DNA of 64,000 nucleotides from Sphingopyxis sp. MSC1_008. GTDB lineage: Bacteria > Pseudomonadota > Alphaproteobacteria > Sphingomonadales > Sphingomonadaceae. The stretch is from positions 1-64,000 of the forward strand of contig NZ_JALPRD010000006.1 in NCBI RefSeq assembly GCF_023197165.1. The letters run 5' to 3'. Numbering within the stretch: the stretch's first letter is position 1; the number at the start of each line of letters is the position of its first letter. The notes beneath the pieces were generated by a model. The model saw nothing but the letters and a program-made list of their open reading frames with translations. It made no database searches and was not told the DNA's origin. Shown here piece by piece: positions 35,713-43,918 of this stretch. A program made the position numbers and the translations under genes.

Positions 35713-36680
35713 CATTCGGCCGCCGCGCGCTGCTGACGGCCAGCCTCGCGCTGCCCTTCGCGAGCGCCGCGGCGAAAGAGGCGTGGACGCGGCCGGCGGG
35801 CCTGGCACCCGACGCGAGCGTCGCGCTCTGGTCCGACGGTCATATCCGGCCGCCCGCGGGGCTCGTCGAGGCGGTCGTGCAGCGGAGCCAGGACCCGAAC
35901 GCCAGCGACCGGATGCTGCAAGGCATCTCCCGGCCGCGGCTCGACATCTTCCGACCGGCGAAACCCAATGGCGCGGCGGTCATCCTCGCGCCCGGCGGCG
36001 GCTATCGCTATGTCGTGATCGACAAGGAAGGCTATGAGCTCGCGCGCTGGCTGCGGGCGCGCGGCGTCACCGTCTATGTCCTCTTCTATCGCCTGCCGGG
36101 CGACGGCTGGATCAATGGCGCCGACGTCCCGCTCGCCGATGCGCGGCGCGCGGTGCGGCTGGTGCGCAGCCGCGCGAAGATCGACGGAATCGATCCGGCG
36201 CGCGTTGCCTTCGGCGGCTTTTCGGCGGGCGGACAGGTCGCGACGAGCCTGCTCACGCGCTTCGACGCCAATGTGTATGCGCCGGTCGATGCCGCCGACG
36301 CGCTGCCGGCGCGTCCCGATGCGCTCGCCGCCATCTATCCCGTCGTGTCGATGGACCCGGCGATCGCGCATGCGGTGAGCCGCGAGAAACTGATCGGCGC
36401 CAACCCCGATGCCGCACGCGAGAAACTCTATTCGCCCGAACGCAATGTCCGCGCCGACCAGCCCCCGCTGTGGCTGCTCCACGCCGAGGACGACAGCGTC
36501 GTGAAGGTCGAGAACAGCGTCCGGCTACGCGAAGCAACGCGCGGTATCGGTGCGCCATGCGAAGCGCATTTCTTCGAGCGCGGCGAGCATGGCTTCGGGC
36601 TGATGAAGGCGGCGGGGCTGCCTATTGCGATCTGGCCCGAGTTGCTATGGAACTGGCTTGAGTCGCACCGGATCGTCTAG
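35709..36680 (+). CDS. exported alpha/beta hydrolase (BD-FAE/acetylesterase type)
   Basis: A 323-residue hydrolase with an N-terminal signal (TFGRRALLTASLALPFASAAA) that has a twin-arginine-like pair. LAPGGGYRYVV is the oxyanion loop, GFSAGGQVA holds the nucleophile serine, a later HAEDDSVV supplies the Asp, and HGFG the histidine. The family includes carbohydrate acetyl and feruloyl esterases. In a pectin locus it most likely removes acetyl or other ester groups from galacturonan or rhamnogalacturonan. It is the last gene of the pectate lyase operon and its stop overlaps the convergent carboxylesterase stop. Confidence 0.88.
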   Translation: MTFGRRALLTASLALPFASAAAKEAWTRPAGLAPDASVALWSDGHIRPPAGLVEAVVQRSQDPNASDRMLQGISRPRLDIFRPAKPNGAAVILAPGGGYRYVVIDKEGYELARWLRARGVTVYVLFYRLPGDGWINGADVPLADARRAVRLVRSRAKIDGIDPARVAFGGFSAGGQVATSLLTRFDANVYAPVDAADALPARPDALAAIYPVVSMDPAIAHAVSREKLIGANPDAAREKLYSPERNVRADQPPLWLLHAEDDSVVKVENSVRLREATRGIGAPCEAHFFERGEHGFGLMKAAGLPIAIWPELLWNWLESHRIV

Positions 36681-38203
36681 CTGCCCGGCTGGATGTACGG
36701 CACCCGCGCGAACAGCTCGCGCTCCCACTTGCGCGGATCATTTTCGACGCGGCTCGCGGTATCGAAGATCATCGTCAGGCGCGTCGCCAGATCATAGGCG
36801 GGCCAGCCCGGATCGCCGGTGCGCGCGAAACGGACGAAGGCATCCATCACCCGGTCGCTCATCGCCTGCTGCGCGGGGGTGGGATCGGGGATCATGCCGA
36901 AACCGAGCGCGATATCGTCGGCATGTTTCGCTTGCCCGAAATCGAGTTGATAGACGAAGCCCGGATGTCCGGCGCGCGCGCGCGCCTCGGCCTCCTCGAC
37001 CTGCCCGCGCCAGCTGCGCGCGGCAGTGATAATGCGGTGGAACAGATCGAGCGGCCCAGCCTTCGGATAGCGGACGCGGAATTGGCCGACGACCCACGAC
37101 GGCTCGATATCGATGCGCATCTCGGGCGCGATGCGCGCGGCAAGATTGCCGAAATCGAGCCCCGCGAGTTGCTTGCCATCGGGCGCGTAGAAAGCGCGCG
37201 TCTCCATGACCGTGTTGCCGAGCATCATCGGGATGCCAAGCGACTGCGGCGCGGCGTCGGGCCAGAAGGGGTGGCGCACCAGATGCCTCATGTCGAGCAC
37301 TGGGCCCATATAGAGACCGCCGCCGAGGATCGGATCGGTCGCCGACAGCGCCGCAACGAGCTGCTCGACCGGCGCGGTCGCGGGGTCGACGCCCTGCCCC
37401 AGCTTGGCCAAAAACGCCTGCGCACGTTTGGTCGCGTTGAGCGGTCCCGAGGCGGTGACCTGCTGCCCGCTCATCGTGATCGCCTTGTGAAACAGGCCTT
37501 TCGCTTCGGGCATCGCCATCAACGTCGCGATCTTCGCCCCGCCGCCCGACTGGCCGAAGACCGTGACATTGGCGGGGTCGCCGCCGAAACTGGCGATGTT
37601 GCGCCTCACCCATTGCAGCGCGGCGATCAGGTCGAGCTGTCCCGCATTGCCGCTATCGGGGAAACGCGGGTCAAGCCCGGCGAGGTAAAGATAGCCGAGC
37701 GCGTTGAGGCGGTGGTTGACGGTCACGACGACGACATCGCCGCGCGCGGCGAGCGCGGCGCCGTCGTTGACCGGGTCGGTAACGCTGCCGGTCGAATAGG
37801 CGCCGCCATGGAAATAGACCATGACGGGGCGCTTCGCAGGCTTTTCGATGTCGGGCGTCCAGACATTGAGGAACAGGCAATCCTCGCCTTGCGGCTGATA
37901 GCGGCTCCCCGTTTGGGGGCAGGCGGGGCCGAAAATATCACCCCGTAATTGCTCGGCCTTCGCTACGGCGGTCGGCGCGCGAAAGCGGAGGGCGCGGCCA
38001 TAACGGATGCCCGTGAAAGCCCAGGATTGGCTGCCGCCAAAGCTGCGGCGTGCGCCCGAATGATAGACACCGTCGGGAGCGCTTATCGCTCCGATACGAT
38101 GGATCGGCGTGAAGACCTCGGCCCGCGTAACGGCTGAAAAAAGAAGCGAGCTGCCGGCCGTTGCCAGAAGCGCGCGGCGGCTGACAGCGTCAGCGCCGGA
38201 CAT
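36677..38203 (-). CDS. exported type-B carboxylesterase
   Basis: A 508-residue carboxylesterase/lipase family protein. SRRALLATAGSSLLFSAVTRA is a Tat-like leader. EDCLFLNVWTPDI is the family signature, FHGGAYSTGS the oxyanion region, and GQSGGGAKIATL holds the nucleophile serine. The GQSGG elbow replaces the usual GESAG. It ends a minus-strand operon after kduI, kduD and kdgK, overlapping kdgK by 14 bases. Esters of pectin or attached phenolic acids are likely substrates, complementing the other esterase opposite. Confidence 0.9.
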   Translation of the reverse strand: MSGADAVSRRALLATAGSSLLFSAVTRAEVFTPIHRIGAISAPDGVYHSGARRSFGGSQSWAFTGIRYGRALRFRAPTAVAKAEQLRGDIFGPACPQTGSRYQPQGEDCLFLNVWTPDIEKPAKRPVMVYFHGGAYSTGSVTDPVNDGAALAARGDVVVVTVNHRLNALGYLYLAGLDPRFPDSGNAGQLDLIAALQWVRRNIASFGGDPANVTVFGQSGGGAKIATLMAMPEAKGLFHKAITMSGQQVTASGPLNATKRAQAFLAKLGQGVDPATAPVEQLVAALSATDPILGGGLYMGPVLDMRHLVRHPFWPDAAPQSLGIPMMLGNTVMETRAFYAPDGKQLAGLDFGNLAARIAPEMRIDIEPSWVVGQFRVRYPKAGPLDLFHRIITAARSWRGQVEEAEARARAGHPGFVYQLDFGQAKHADDIALGFGMIPDPTPAQQAMSDRVMDAFVRFARTGDPGWPAYDLATRLTMIFDTASRVENDPRKWERELFARVPYIQPGS

Positions 38204-39200
38204 CGAGCCCGCCGCCGTGGAAGGCGTCAATATCGGCTTGGGCGAAACGGCTCGCGTCGCCTGGCAGCGAATGTTTGAGACAGGTGAGCGCGAGGCCGCT
38301 TTCCGCCATCGCCTTGGCGTCGCCGCCCGACAGGTGCGCATGGAGCACGCCCGCGGCAAAGGCGTCGCCCGCACCGATGCGGTCGACGATGCCCGTGACG
38401 TCGATCTCCGGCGTCTGGTAGCCGCTGTCGCGCAGGTCGACGCGCGCGGCGATGCGGTGGTGGTCGGCGGTGGCGGTGTGGCGCGCGGTCGAGGCGATCA
38501 GCTTGAGGCCGGGGAAAGCGGCGAAACCCGCTTCGGCGGCCTCGCGTCGCCGGTCCTCGCCCTCGCCGCTGAACTCCTGGCCGAGCACGAGCGACAAATC
38601 GCGGTGGTTGCCGAACAATATGTCGGCGGTGCCGATCAGTTCGGAGAGGATCGTGCGCGGATCGCTATCCCACGCCTCCCACAGCATCGCACGGTAATTG
38701 CCGTCGAAACTGACGGGAACGCCGAGCCGTTTCGCCGCGCGCGCCGCCGTAAGCGCGGCCTCTGCCGAGCGCGGCCCGAGCGCGGGGGTGATGCCCGACA
38801 GGTGGAGCAGACCCGCACCCGCCAGCAACCGGTCGAAATCATAATCCTCGGCCCCCGTCGCCGAGAAGCTAGACCCCGCGCGGTCGTAGACGATCTCCGA
38901 CGCGCGCAGCCCGGCACCGACGCTGAGGAAATAAAGCCCCATGCGCCCCGCGCCGCTGGTGACGGCACCGCAATCGACGCTCGCGCCGCGCACCGCCGCC
39001 ACCGCACCGCGACCCAGTGCGTTCGAAGGGATTTTGCTCACCATCGCGCAATCATGGCCGAGGTGCGCGAGCCCGATCGCGACATTCGCCTCGGCGCCGC
39101 CGACGTGGAGCGCGAGCGACGGTAATTGCATCAACAGCTCGTTGCCCGGCGCGGTCAGACGGATCAGCAGTTCGCCGAAAAAGACAAGGCGGCCGGTCAT
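38190..39200 (-). CDS. kdgK: 2-keto-3-deoxygluconate kinase (PfkB family)
   Basis: A 336-residue ribokinase-fold enzyme. VGGAEANVAIGLAHLG is the substrate lid region and DRIGAGDAFAAGVLHAHL the ATP/anion-hole motif with the catalytic aspartate. It phosphorylates 2-keto-3-deoxygluconate to KDPG, the meeting point of the UxaA and KduD branches. It follows kduD by 9 bases. KDPG aldolase is not in the window, so cleavage relies on the Entner-Doudoroff enzyme encoded elsewhere. Confidence 0.92.
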   Translation of the reverse strand: MTGRLVFFGELLIRLTAPGNELLMQLPSLALHVGGAEANVAIGLAHLGHDCAMVSKIPSNALGRGAVAAVRGASVDCGAVTSGAGRMGLYFLSVGAGLRASEIVYDRAGSSFSATGAEDYDFDRLLAGAGLLHLSGITPALGPRSAEAALTAARAAKRLGVPVSFDGNYRAMLWEAWDSDPRTILSELIGTADILFGNHRDLSLVLGQEFSGEGEDRRREAAEAGFAAFPGLKLIASTARHTATADHHRIAARVDLRDSGYQTPEIDVTGIVDRIGAGDAFAAGVLHAHLSGGDAKAMAESGLALTCLKHSLPGDASRFAQADIDAFHGGGLDVRR

Positions 39201-39209
39201 CGCGGCAGG

Positions 39210-39962
39210 CTAGCGCGCTAGCCAGCCGCCGTCGACGGCGAGGATATGGCCCTGTACATAGTCCGACGCCGGTGACGCGAGGAAGACCGCGGCGCCGCCG
39301 ATGTCGGCAGGGTCGCCCCAGCGGCCCGCCGGGATGCGTTCCATGATCTGGCGATTGCGCGTCTCGTCGCCCTGCAGCGCGGCGGTGTTGTTCGTCGCGA
39401 TATAGCCGGGCGCGATCGCATTGACCTGAATGCCCTTCGCCGCCCATTCGTTTGCGAGCAGCTTGGTGAGCCCGCCGACTCCCGATTTCGACGCGGTATA
39501 GCTCGGGACGCGGATGCCGCCCTGAAAGGTCAGCATCGAGGCGATGTTGATGATCTTTCCCGAACCGCGCGCGATCATGTGGCGGCCCACACTCTGGCAG
39601 AGGAAGAAGAGCGTCTTCAAATTGGTGTCCATCACCGCGTCCCAGTCGGCCTCGGTGAAATCGACCGCATCGGCGCGACGGATGATCCCGGCATTGTTGA
39701 CGAGGATGTCGATGCGCCCATATTCGGCGAGCACCGCATCGACGAGCGGCTGCACTGCGCCGACGCTCGACAGGTCGGCAGCGAAATTCTCGCCGCGGCG
39801 GCCGAGACCGCGTACCTTGCCGACGGTCTCGTCGGCGGGCGAGCGGCCCGCGGCAGCGATGTCGGCGCCGGCTTCGGCGAGCGCAAGCGCGATCCCCTGC
39901 CCGATGCCGGTGTTGGCGCCGGTAACGAGCGCGACTTTTCCTGTGAGGTCGAATAGCGGCAT
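39210..39962 (-). CDS. kduD: 2-deoxy-D-gluconate 3-dehydrogenase / 2-keto-3-deoxygluconate oxidoreductase
   Basis: A 250-residue SDR with TGANTGIGQGIA, NNAGIIRR, YTASKSGV, and a C-terminal VQGHILAVDGGWLAR, a tail typical of KduD. It reduces 2,5-diketo-3-deoxygluconate (DKII) to 2-keto-3-deoxygluconate. Adjacent kduI and kdgK encode the preceding and following steps. A dispersed inverted repeat lies between kduI and kduD. Confidence 0.93.
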   Translation of the reverse strand: MPLFDLTGKVALVTGANTGIGQGIALALAEAGADIAAAGRSPADETVGKVRGLGRRGENFAADLSSVGAVQPLVDAVLAEYGRIDILVNNAGIIRRADAVDFTEADWDAVMDTNLKTLFFLCQSVGRHMIARGSGKIINIASMLTFQGGIRVPSYTASKSGVGGLTKLLANEWAAKGIQVNAIAPGYIATNNTAALQGDETRNRQIMERIPAGRWGDPADIGGAAVFLASPASDYVQGHILAVDGGWLAR

Positions 39963-39980
39963 CGTTCCGTCTTATCCTTT

Positions 39981-40061
39981 CGTCACCCCGGACTTGATCC
40001 GGGGTCCATGACTTGATGCGCCTCGCTCGCCAATGGATCCCGGATCAAGTCCGGGATGACG
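39981..40061. repeat. intergenic inverted repeat, GGACTTGATCC type (copy 1)
   Basis: Arms of 28 bases (39981-40008 and 40034-40061) are near-perfect complements with core CCGGACTTGATCCGG, separated by a 25-base loop. A second copy lies near 52.7 kb. Repeats with this core are widespread in sphingomonad genomes (general knowledge). Here it sits inside an operon, between kduI and kduD, where a hairpin in the mRNA could alter stability or read-through. Confidence 0.8.
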
Positions 40062-40079
40062 AAGGAGGCAAAGACGGCT

Positions 40080-40922
40080 CTAGCTCAGCTGACAGATGTC
40101 GAGGACGTTCATGTCGGTATAGTCCTGATTCTCGCCCGCCATCGCCCAGATGAAGGCATAGGCCCTGGTGCCCGCGCCCATGTGGATCGACCAGGGCGGC
40201 GAAATCACCGCTTCCTCATTCTGCATGACGATGTGGCGGGTCGCCTCGCCTTCGCCCATGAAATGCATGACGCGGTCGGTGTCGACATTGTCGAGTTCGA
40301 AATAGAAATAGATCTCGCTGCGGCGCTCGTGGATGTGCGGGGGCATCGTGTTCCAGACGCTGCCTTCCTTGAGCACGGTCAGCCCCATGACGAGCTGCGC
40401 GCTGTCGCAGACGCCGGGAATGACGAGCTGGTAGATCGTGCGCTCGTTCGATTCGGCGAGGCTGCCGCGGTCGAGCGCATTGGCGTCTGCGATGCCGAGC
40501 TTGCGCGTCGTGAACGCCTTGTGCGCCGGGCACGACGCCAGATAATAGCGCGCGCCCGATCCTGCGAATTCGACGTCCTTCGCGCCCATCGTCACATAGA
40601 GGCAATCCTTGTTGCCGAGCGTGAAGCTCTCGCCATCGACGGTGACGGTGCCTTCCACCGACGAGACGTTGACGATCGCGAGCTCGCGGCGTTCGAGGAA
40701 CGGGTGCCCCGCCGCCGACGGCGGCTCGCTCTGCGCGGGCAGCTTGACCGGCGCCGAACCGACGGCAACCCCGCCGATCACGAAGCGGTCGGCGTGGGTG
40801 TAGTTGAGGACGCACTCGCCTTCACGAAACAGGTTCTGGATCAGGTAGCGATCGCGCAGCTCGGCGTTCGACACCTCTTCCATCATTACCGGATGGGTGG
40901 CGTAATAGGTCTTGGAAAACAT
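40080..40922 (-). CDS. kduI: 5-keto-4-deoxyuronate (4-deoxy-L-threo-5-hexosulose-uronate) isomerase
   Basis: A 280-residue KduI, the normal length. [11 protein letters not shown] at the N-terminus, the metal-binding [18 protein letters not shown] and [22 protein letters not shown] are diagnostic. It isomerises DKI from unsaturated galacturonate to DKII. It leads the kduI-kduD-kdgK-carboxylesterase operon behind the operator at 40976-40988. Confidence 0.96.
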   Translation of the reverse strand: MFSKTYYATHPVMMEEVSNAELRDRYLIQNLFREGECVLNYTHADRFVIGGVAVGSAPVKLPAQSEPPSAAGHPFLERRELAIVNVSSVEGTVTVDGESFTLGNKDCLYVTMGAKDVEFAGSGARYYLASCPAHKAFTTRKLGIADANALDRGSLAESNERTIYQLVIPGVCDSAQLVMGLTVLKEGSVWNTMPPHIHERRSEIYFYFELDNVDTDRVMHFMGEGEATRHIVMQNEEAVISPPWSIHMGAGTRAYAFIWAMAGENQDYTDMNVLDICQLS

Positions 40923-40975
40923 GGGATCGCATCCTCGCTCGAGATTTCTGGCTTGCTGCCTTGCTAGTTTTGATG

Positions 40976-40988
40976 GTAACCGGTGTCA
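40976..40988. promoter_or_regulatory. pectin-regulon operator GTAACCGGTGTCA (kduI / lacI-type regulator)
   Basis: The exact 13-mer in the 170-bp divergent spacer, 54 bases from the kduI start and 104 bases before the regulator ATG. This placement allows control of the kdu operon and autoregulation. Confidence 0.75.
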
Positions 40989-41092
40989 AGAGGCGTTGGC
41001 ACCCCCGCCGGGCGGTTGATTTTACGCTTTCGAGCGCCCATCAGCATGGAAAGCGCGAGCCGGGCCAGAGGCTTGCAGGGGAAAGAGCGAAT

Positions 41093-42148
41093 ATGGCGGC
41101 ACAGAATAAGGGGCCGGGGGGCAAGCAACCGACGATCAACGACGTCGCGGCGCTTGCGGGAGTGTCGAAAAAGACCGTGAGCCGGGTGATCAACCGCTCC
41201 GAATTCCTGACCGACAAGACGCGCGCCACGGTCGAAAAGGCGATCGAACAGCTGGGCTTCGTGCCCAATCCGCAGGCGCGCGCGCTCGCTTTTCGCCGCA
41301 ACTTCCTGATCGCGCTGCTCCACGACAATCCGAACGCGCAGACGGTGCTCAATTTCCAGCGCGGGGTGCTCGACGCGATCAAGGACAGCGACCTTGCGCT
41401 GCTCGTCCGTCCGGTCGACCGCGGGTCGGACAAGATGCTCGACGATGTGCGCACCTTCCTCGAAAAACAGCGGCCGATCGGCGCGATGCTGCTGCCGCCG
41501 ATTTCGGAGAATGACGAGCTTGCCGCACTCTGCGAGGATCTTGGCGTGCGCTACGTCCGTATCGGGTCGGCGCGGATCGACGACGAAAAGCATTGCATCT
41601 CGTCGAACGACCGCGAGGTCGTCGCCGAGGCGGTGCGCGGGCTGATCGCGCTCGGCCACCGCCGCATCGGTTTCGTGCGCGGTCCGGTCGGTTTCCGTTC
41701 GGCCGCCGAGCGTGAGGAGGGCTTCCGCGAAGCGCTGACCGAGGCCGGGCTCGACCTTCCGGGCGAACTCTATGCGCCCGGCAATTACCGCTACACTGCG
41801 GGTATCGAAGCCGGCGAAGCGCTGCTGTCGCTGCCCGTTCCCCCGACCGCGCTTTTCTGTTCGAACGACGAGATGGCGGCGGGCGTGATGAGCGTCGCGC
41901 ACAGCAAGGGCATCAAGGTCCCGGGCGAATTGTCGATCATCGGCTTCGACGACAGCCCGACCGCGACGCATATTTGGCCCGCGCTCAGCACCGTGCGCTG
42001 GCCGATCCGCGAAATGGGCATCCGCGCCGCGCAGACGCTCGTCCCCGATTTCCTCGGCCCGGGCGCCAAGATCGTTGACGACGAAGGCACTGTGCTCGCC
42101 TCGACCTTTGTCGAGCGCCAGTCGGTCGCCCCGCCGCCGGAGCGCTGA
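41093..42148 (+). CDS. LacI family transcriptional regulator, probable pectin/uronate repressor
   Basis: A 351-residue LacI-type protein. The DNA-binding headpiece TINDVAALAGVSKKTVSRVI begins at residue 14, with the hinge helix ending near NPQARAL. The periplasmic-binding-protein-like effector domain runs from about residue 70 (FLIALLHDNPNAQTV) and includes GFDDSPTATHIWPALSTVR. The headpiece and local operators CCGGT-centred as in LacI/GalR sites make it the likely binder of the five TGACACCGGTTAC motifs. The ATG at 41093 follows GGGGAAAGAG. The effector is probably a uronate or KDG, by analogy with other sugar repressors. Confidence 0.92.
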   Translation: MAAQNKGPGGKQPTINDVAALAGVSKKTVSRVINRSEFLTDKTRATVEKAIEQLGFVPNPQARALAFRRNFLIALLHDNPNAQTVLNFQRGVLDAIKDSDLALLVRPVDRGSDKMLDDVRTFLEKQRPIGAMLLPPISENDELAALCEDLGVRYVRIGSARIDDEKHCISSNDREVVAEAVRGLIALGHRRIGFVRGPVGFRSAAEREEGFREALTEAGLDLPGELYAPGNYRYTAGIEAGEALLSLPVPPTALFCSNDEMAAGVMSVAHSKGIKVPGELSIIGFDDSPTATHIWPALSTVRWPIREMGIRAAQTLVPDFLGPGAKIVDDEGTVLASTFVERQSVAPPPER

Positions 42149-42152
42149 GAGC

Positions 42153-43832
42153 TCAGCGGCGGCGACGGGCAAGCTGATATTCGTAAAGCGACGGCACGGC
42201 GGCGACCGCCTGCCCCGTACCCTCGATATAGGGCGCAGGGGTGTAGCTGACCGTAATCTTGCGATTGGCGTGCAGGCCGACAATTCGCTCGCCAGGTCCT
42301 TCGAGCCCGCTCGTGATCGCGACCGTCGCATCGGCGGGCACGCTTTCGGGCATCACCAGCTTCGCGTTCCACAGCGTGTTGTAGAGCCCGTGCCCCGGCT
42401 TCCAATAGGGTGCGCCGCCGCCAACCCACAGCTGGTAGTGCCAGCCGTCTTTCCCCTGCTTGGGATCGGTATGCATCACGATCGCGTCGAACAGATTCTG
42501 GTGGTTCGACCCGCTGTGCTGGTCGATGATCGCGTCGCGGTCGACGACCGAACGCAGGAACACCGATCGCGTCGAGCGCGTGTTGATGCTCACCGGATGG
42601 ACGACCGGATTTTCGACCTTCAGATCCTTGACGAGCACATTGTGCACCGCGCCGACGTGCACCGAATAATGCGCGCGGCGGTCACCCGTCGTGGTGATGT
42701 CGGCGATCGTAAGGCTCGCGGCATTGTCGGTGAGGATGCCGCTATCCGCGCGGTCGATCGTGAGCTTGCTGACCCAGCCGTCGAAGACGCCGGTCATATA
42801 GATGCCGTTATAGCCCTGCTCGAGATGATGGCCGAACGCCGGCGCCTCGGGGAATTGCAGCCGCAGATTCTGGATGCCGACGTTCGTCAGATGCGTCCAG
42901 TCGGCAACCACCGCGGGCTGGTCGGCGCGCACATCGTGGAGCAGCGGATCGCCGAGCGTCACCGTCTTGCCGCGAACCGCCGCGACGCGCGTCGCCTGCG
43001 CGACGACCGGACGATTGGGTGAGGTCCAGTGGTGCGACCCGATCGGCAGGTCGGTGTCGCCGTAGAGCGATTTCAATATCTGGCTCTTGGGTCCGTCGAC
43101 CGAGAACCATTGCAGCTGCACGACGTCGCCGACCTTGAGCTTTGCGGCATTGTCGACGGTCAGGGTGCGGCCGAACTGCTTGCCCGAAACGCCGGTCGCG
43201 AGCACCGGGTCGCGGACGTCCTTCGTCCCGTCATAGGAGACCGGACGGCTGCCTTCGGGTGCGACATAGATCATCCCGCCTGACCAAGTATATTCGGTGA
43301 AGAGATAGTCGATATTATGCTCGGGCTCGACCTGCTGCTTTTTCTCGCGCACCAGATATTCGCGCAGCTCGTCATAGTCGTGGCTTTTGTCGATCAGCTT
43401 CAGCGGGCGCGGAAACCAGAGTTCGCTGCCGCCGGGGCCATTGCCCGCGCCGTCGAGAATGATGTCGCTGCGCGTGATGCGCAGCACTTCGGTGATCTGC
43501 GTGCGCCCCTTGGGAAAGCGCAGCGTCACCTTGCCCTTCACCGCATTCGCGGCGGCAAGCGCGCGCAGCACCGCTTTCGTATCGTCGAGCCCGTCGTCGG
43601 GGATCGCGCCGTGATCGGTCACATCGACGATCGTTCCGGCGTCGGCGGGGATGGTAGCGACACCGAAACCATAGCCGGCGTAGCTGAAGTCGGGCAGCGG
43701 ATTTGCCGCCGCGGTCGCCGGGTCGGAAAGGATCTTCGGCAGTTTCGCCGGCTGCGCCTGGAGCGGGAACGTCAGCGCCGCGCCGAGCGCCAGAACCGAA
43801 ACAAGGCGCGCACGCCGATCACGCGAAATCAT
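42153..43832 (-). CDS. exported beta-helix protein, probable pectin-active lyase or hydrolase
   Basis: A 559-residue protein with a signal peptide (VLALGAALTFPLQAQ). DVTDHGAIPDDGLDDTKAVLRAL is the entry motif of the pectate_lyase_3/GH28-related beta-helix fold. Repeated short strands follow, with GYNGIYMTGVFDGWVSKLTI and DQHSGSNHQNLFDAIVMHT. Catalytic Asp triads of GH28 (NTD, DD) are not evident, so this is not a typical polygalacturonase. It is downstream of the second TonB receptor and probably degrades a pectic polymer of unknown linkage. The ATG at 43844 is an alternative start. Confidence 0.8.
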   Translation of the reverse strand: MISRDRRARLVSVLALGAALTFPLQAQPAKLPKILSDPATAAANPLPDFSYAGYGFGVATIPADAGTIVDVTDHGAIPDDGLDDTKAVLRALAAANAVKGKVTLRFPKGRTQITEVLRITRSDIILDGAGNGPGGSELWFPRPLKLIDKSHDYDELREYLVREKKQQVEPEHNIDYLFTEYTWSGGMIYVAPEGSRPVSYDGTKDVRDPVLATGVSGKQFGRTLTVDNAAKLKVGDVVQLQWFSVDGPKSQILKSLYGDTDLPIGSHHWTSPNRPVVAQATRVAAVRGKTVTLGDPLLHDVRADQPAVVADWTHLTNVGIQNLRLQFPEAPAFGHHLEQGYNGIYMTGVFDGWVSKLTIDRADSGILTDNAASLTIADITTTGDRRAHYSVHVGAVHNVLVKDLKVENPVVHPVSINTRSTRSVFLRSVVDRDAIIDQHSGSNHQNLFDAIVMHTDPKQGKDGWHYQLWVGGGAPYWKPGHGLYNTLWNAKLVMPESVPADATVAITSGLEGPGERIVGLHANRKITVSYTPAPYIEGTGQAVAAVPSLYEYQLARRRR

Positions 43833-43918
43833 AACCCGATACACTCCCTGCGGCCCCGTTTGGCATTACCCCTTTGGCATGGCGGAGCGCGACCCACACC
43901 GCCATGCCGGGGACCTCT

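Noticed and set aside
40961-41092. An upstream start for the LacI-type regulator
   Set aside because: It would place the operator inside the coding sequence and adds residues unlike any LacI headpiece; the ATG at 41093 has a proper ribosome site.
43831-43843. A sixth pectin-regulon operator before the beta-helix gene (ATAACCCGATACA)
   Set aside because: It matches the 13-mer at only about 8 positions and overlaps the start codon region; the gene is probably read from the receptor promoter.
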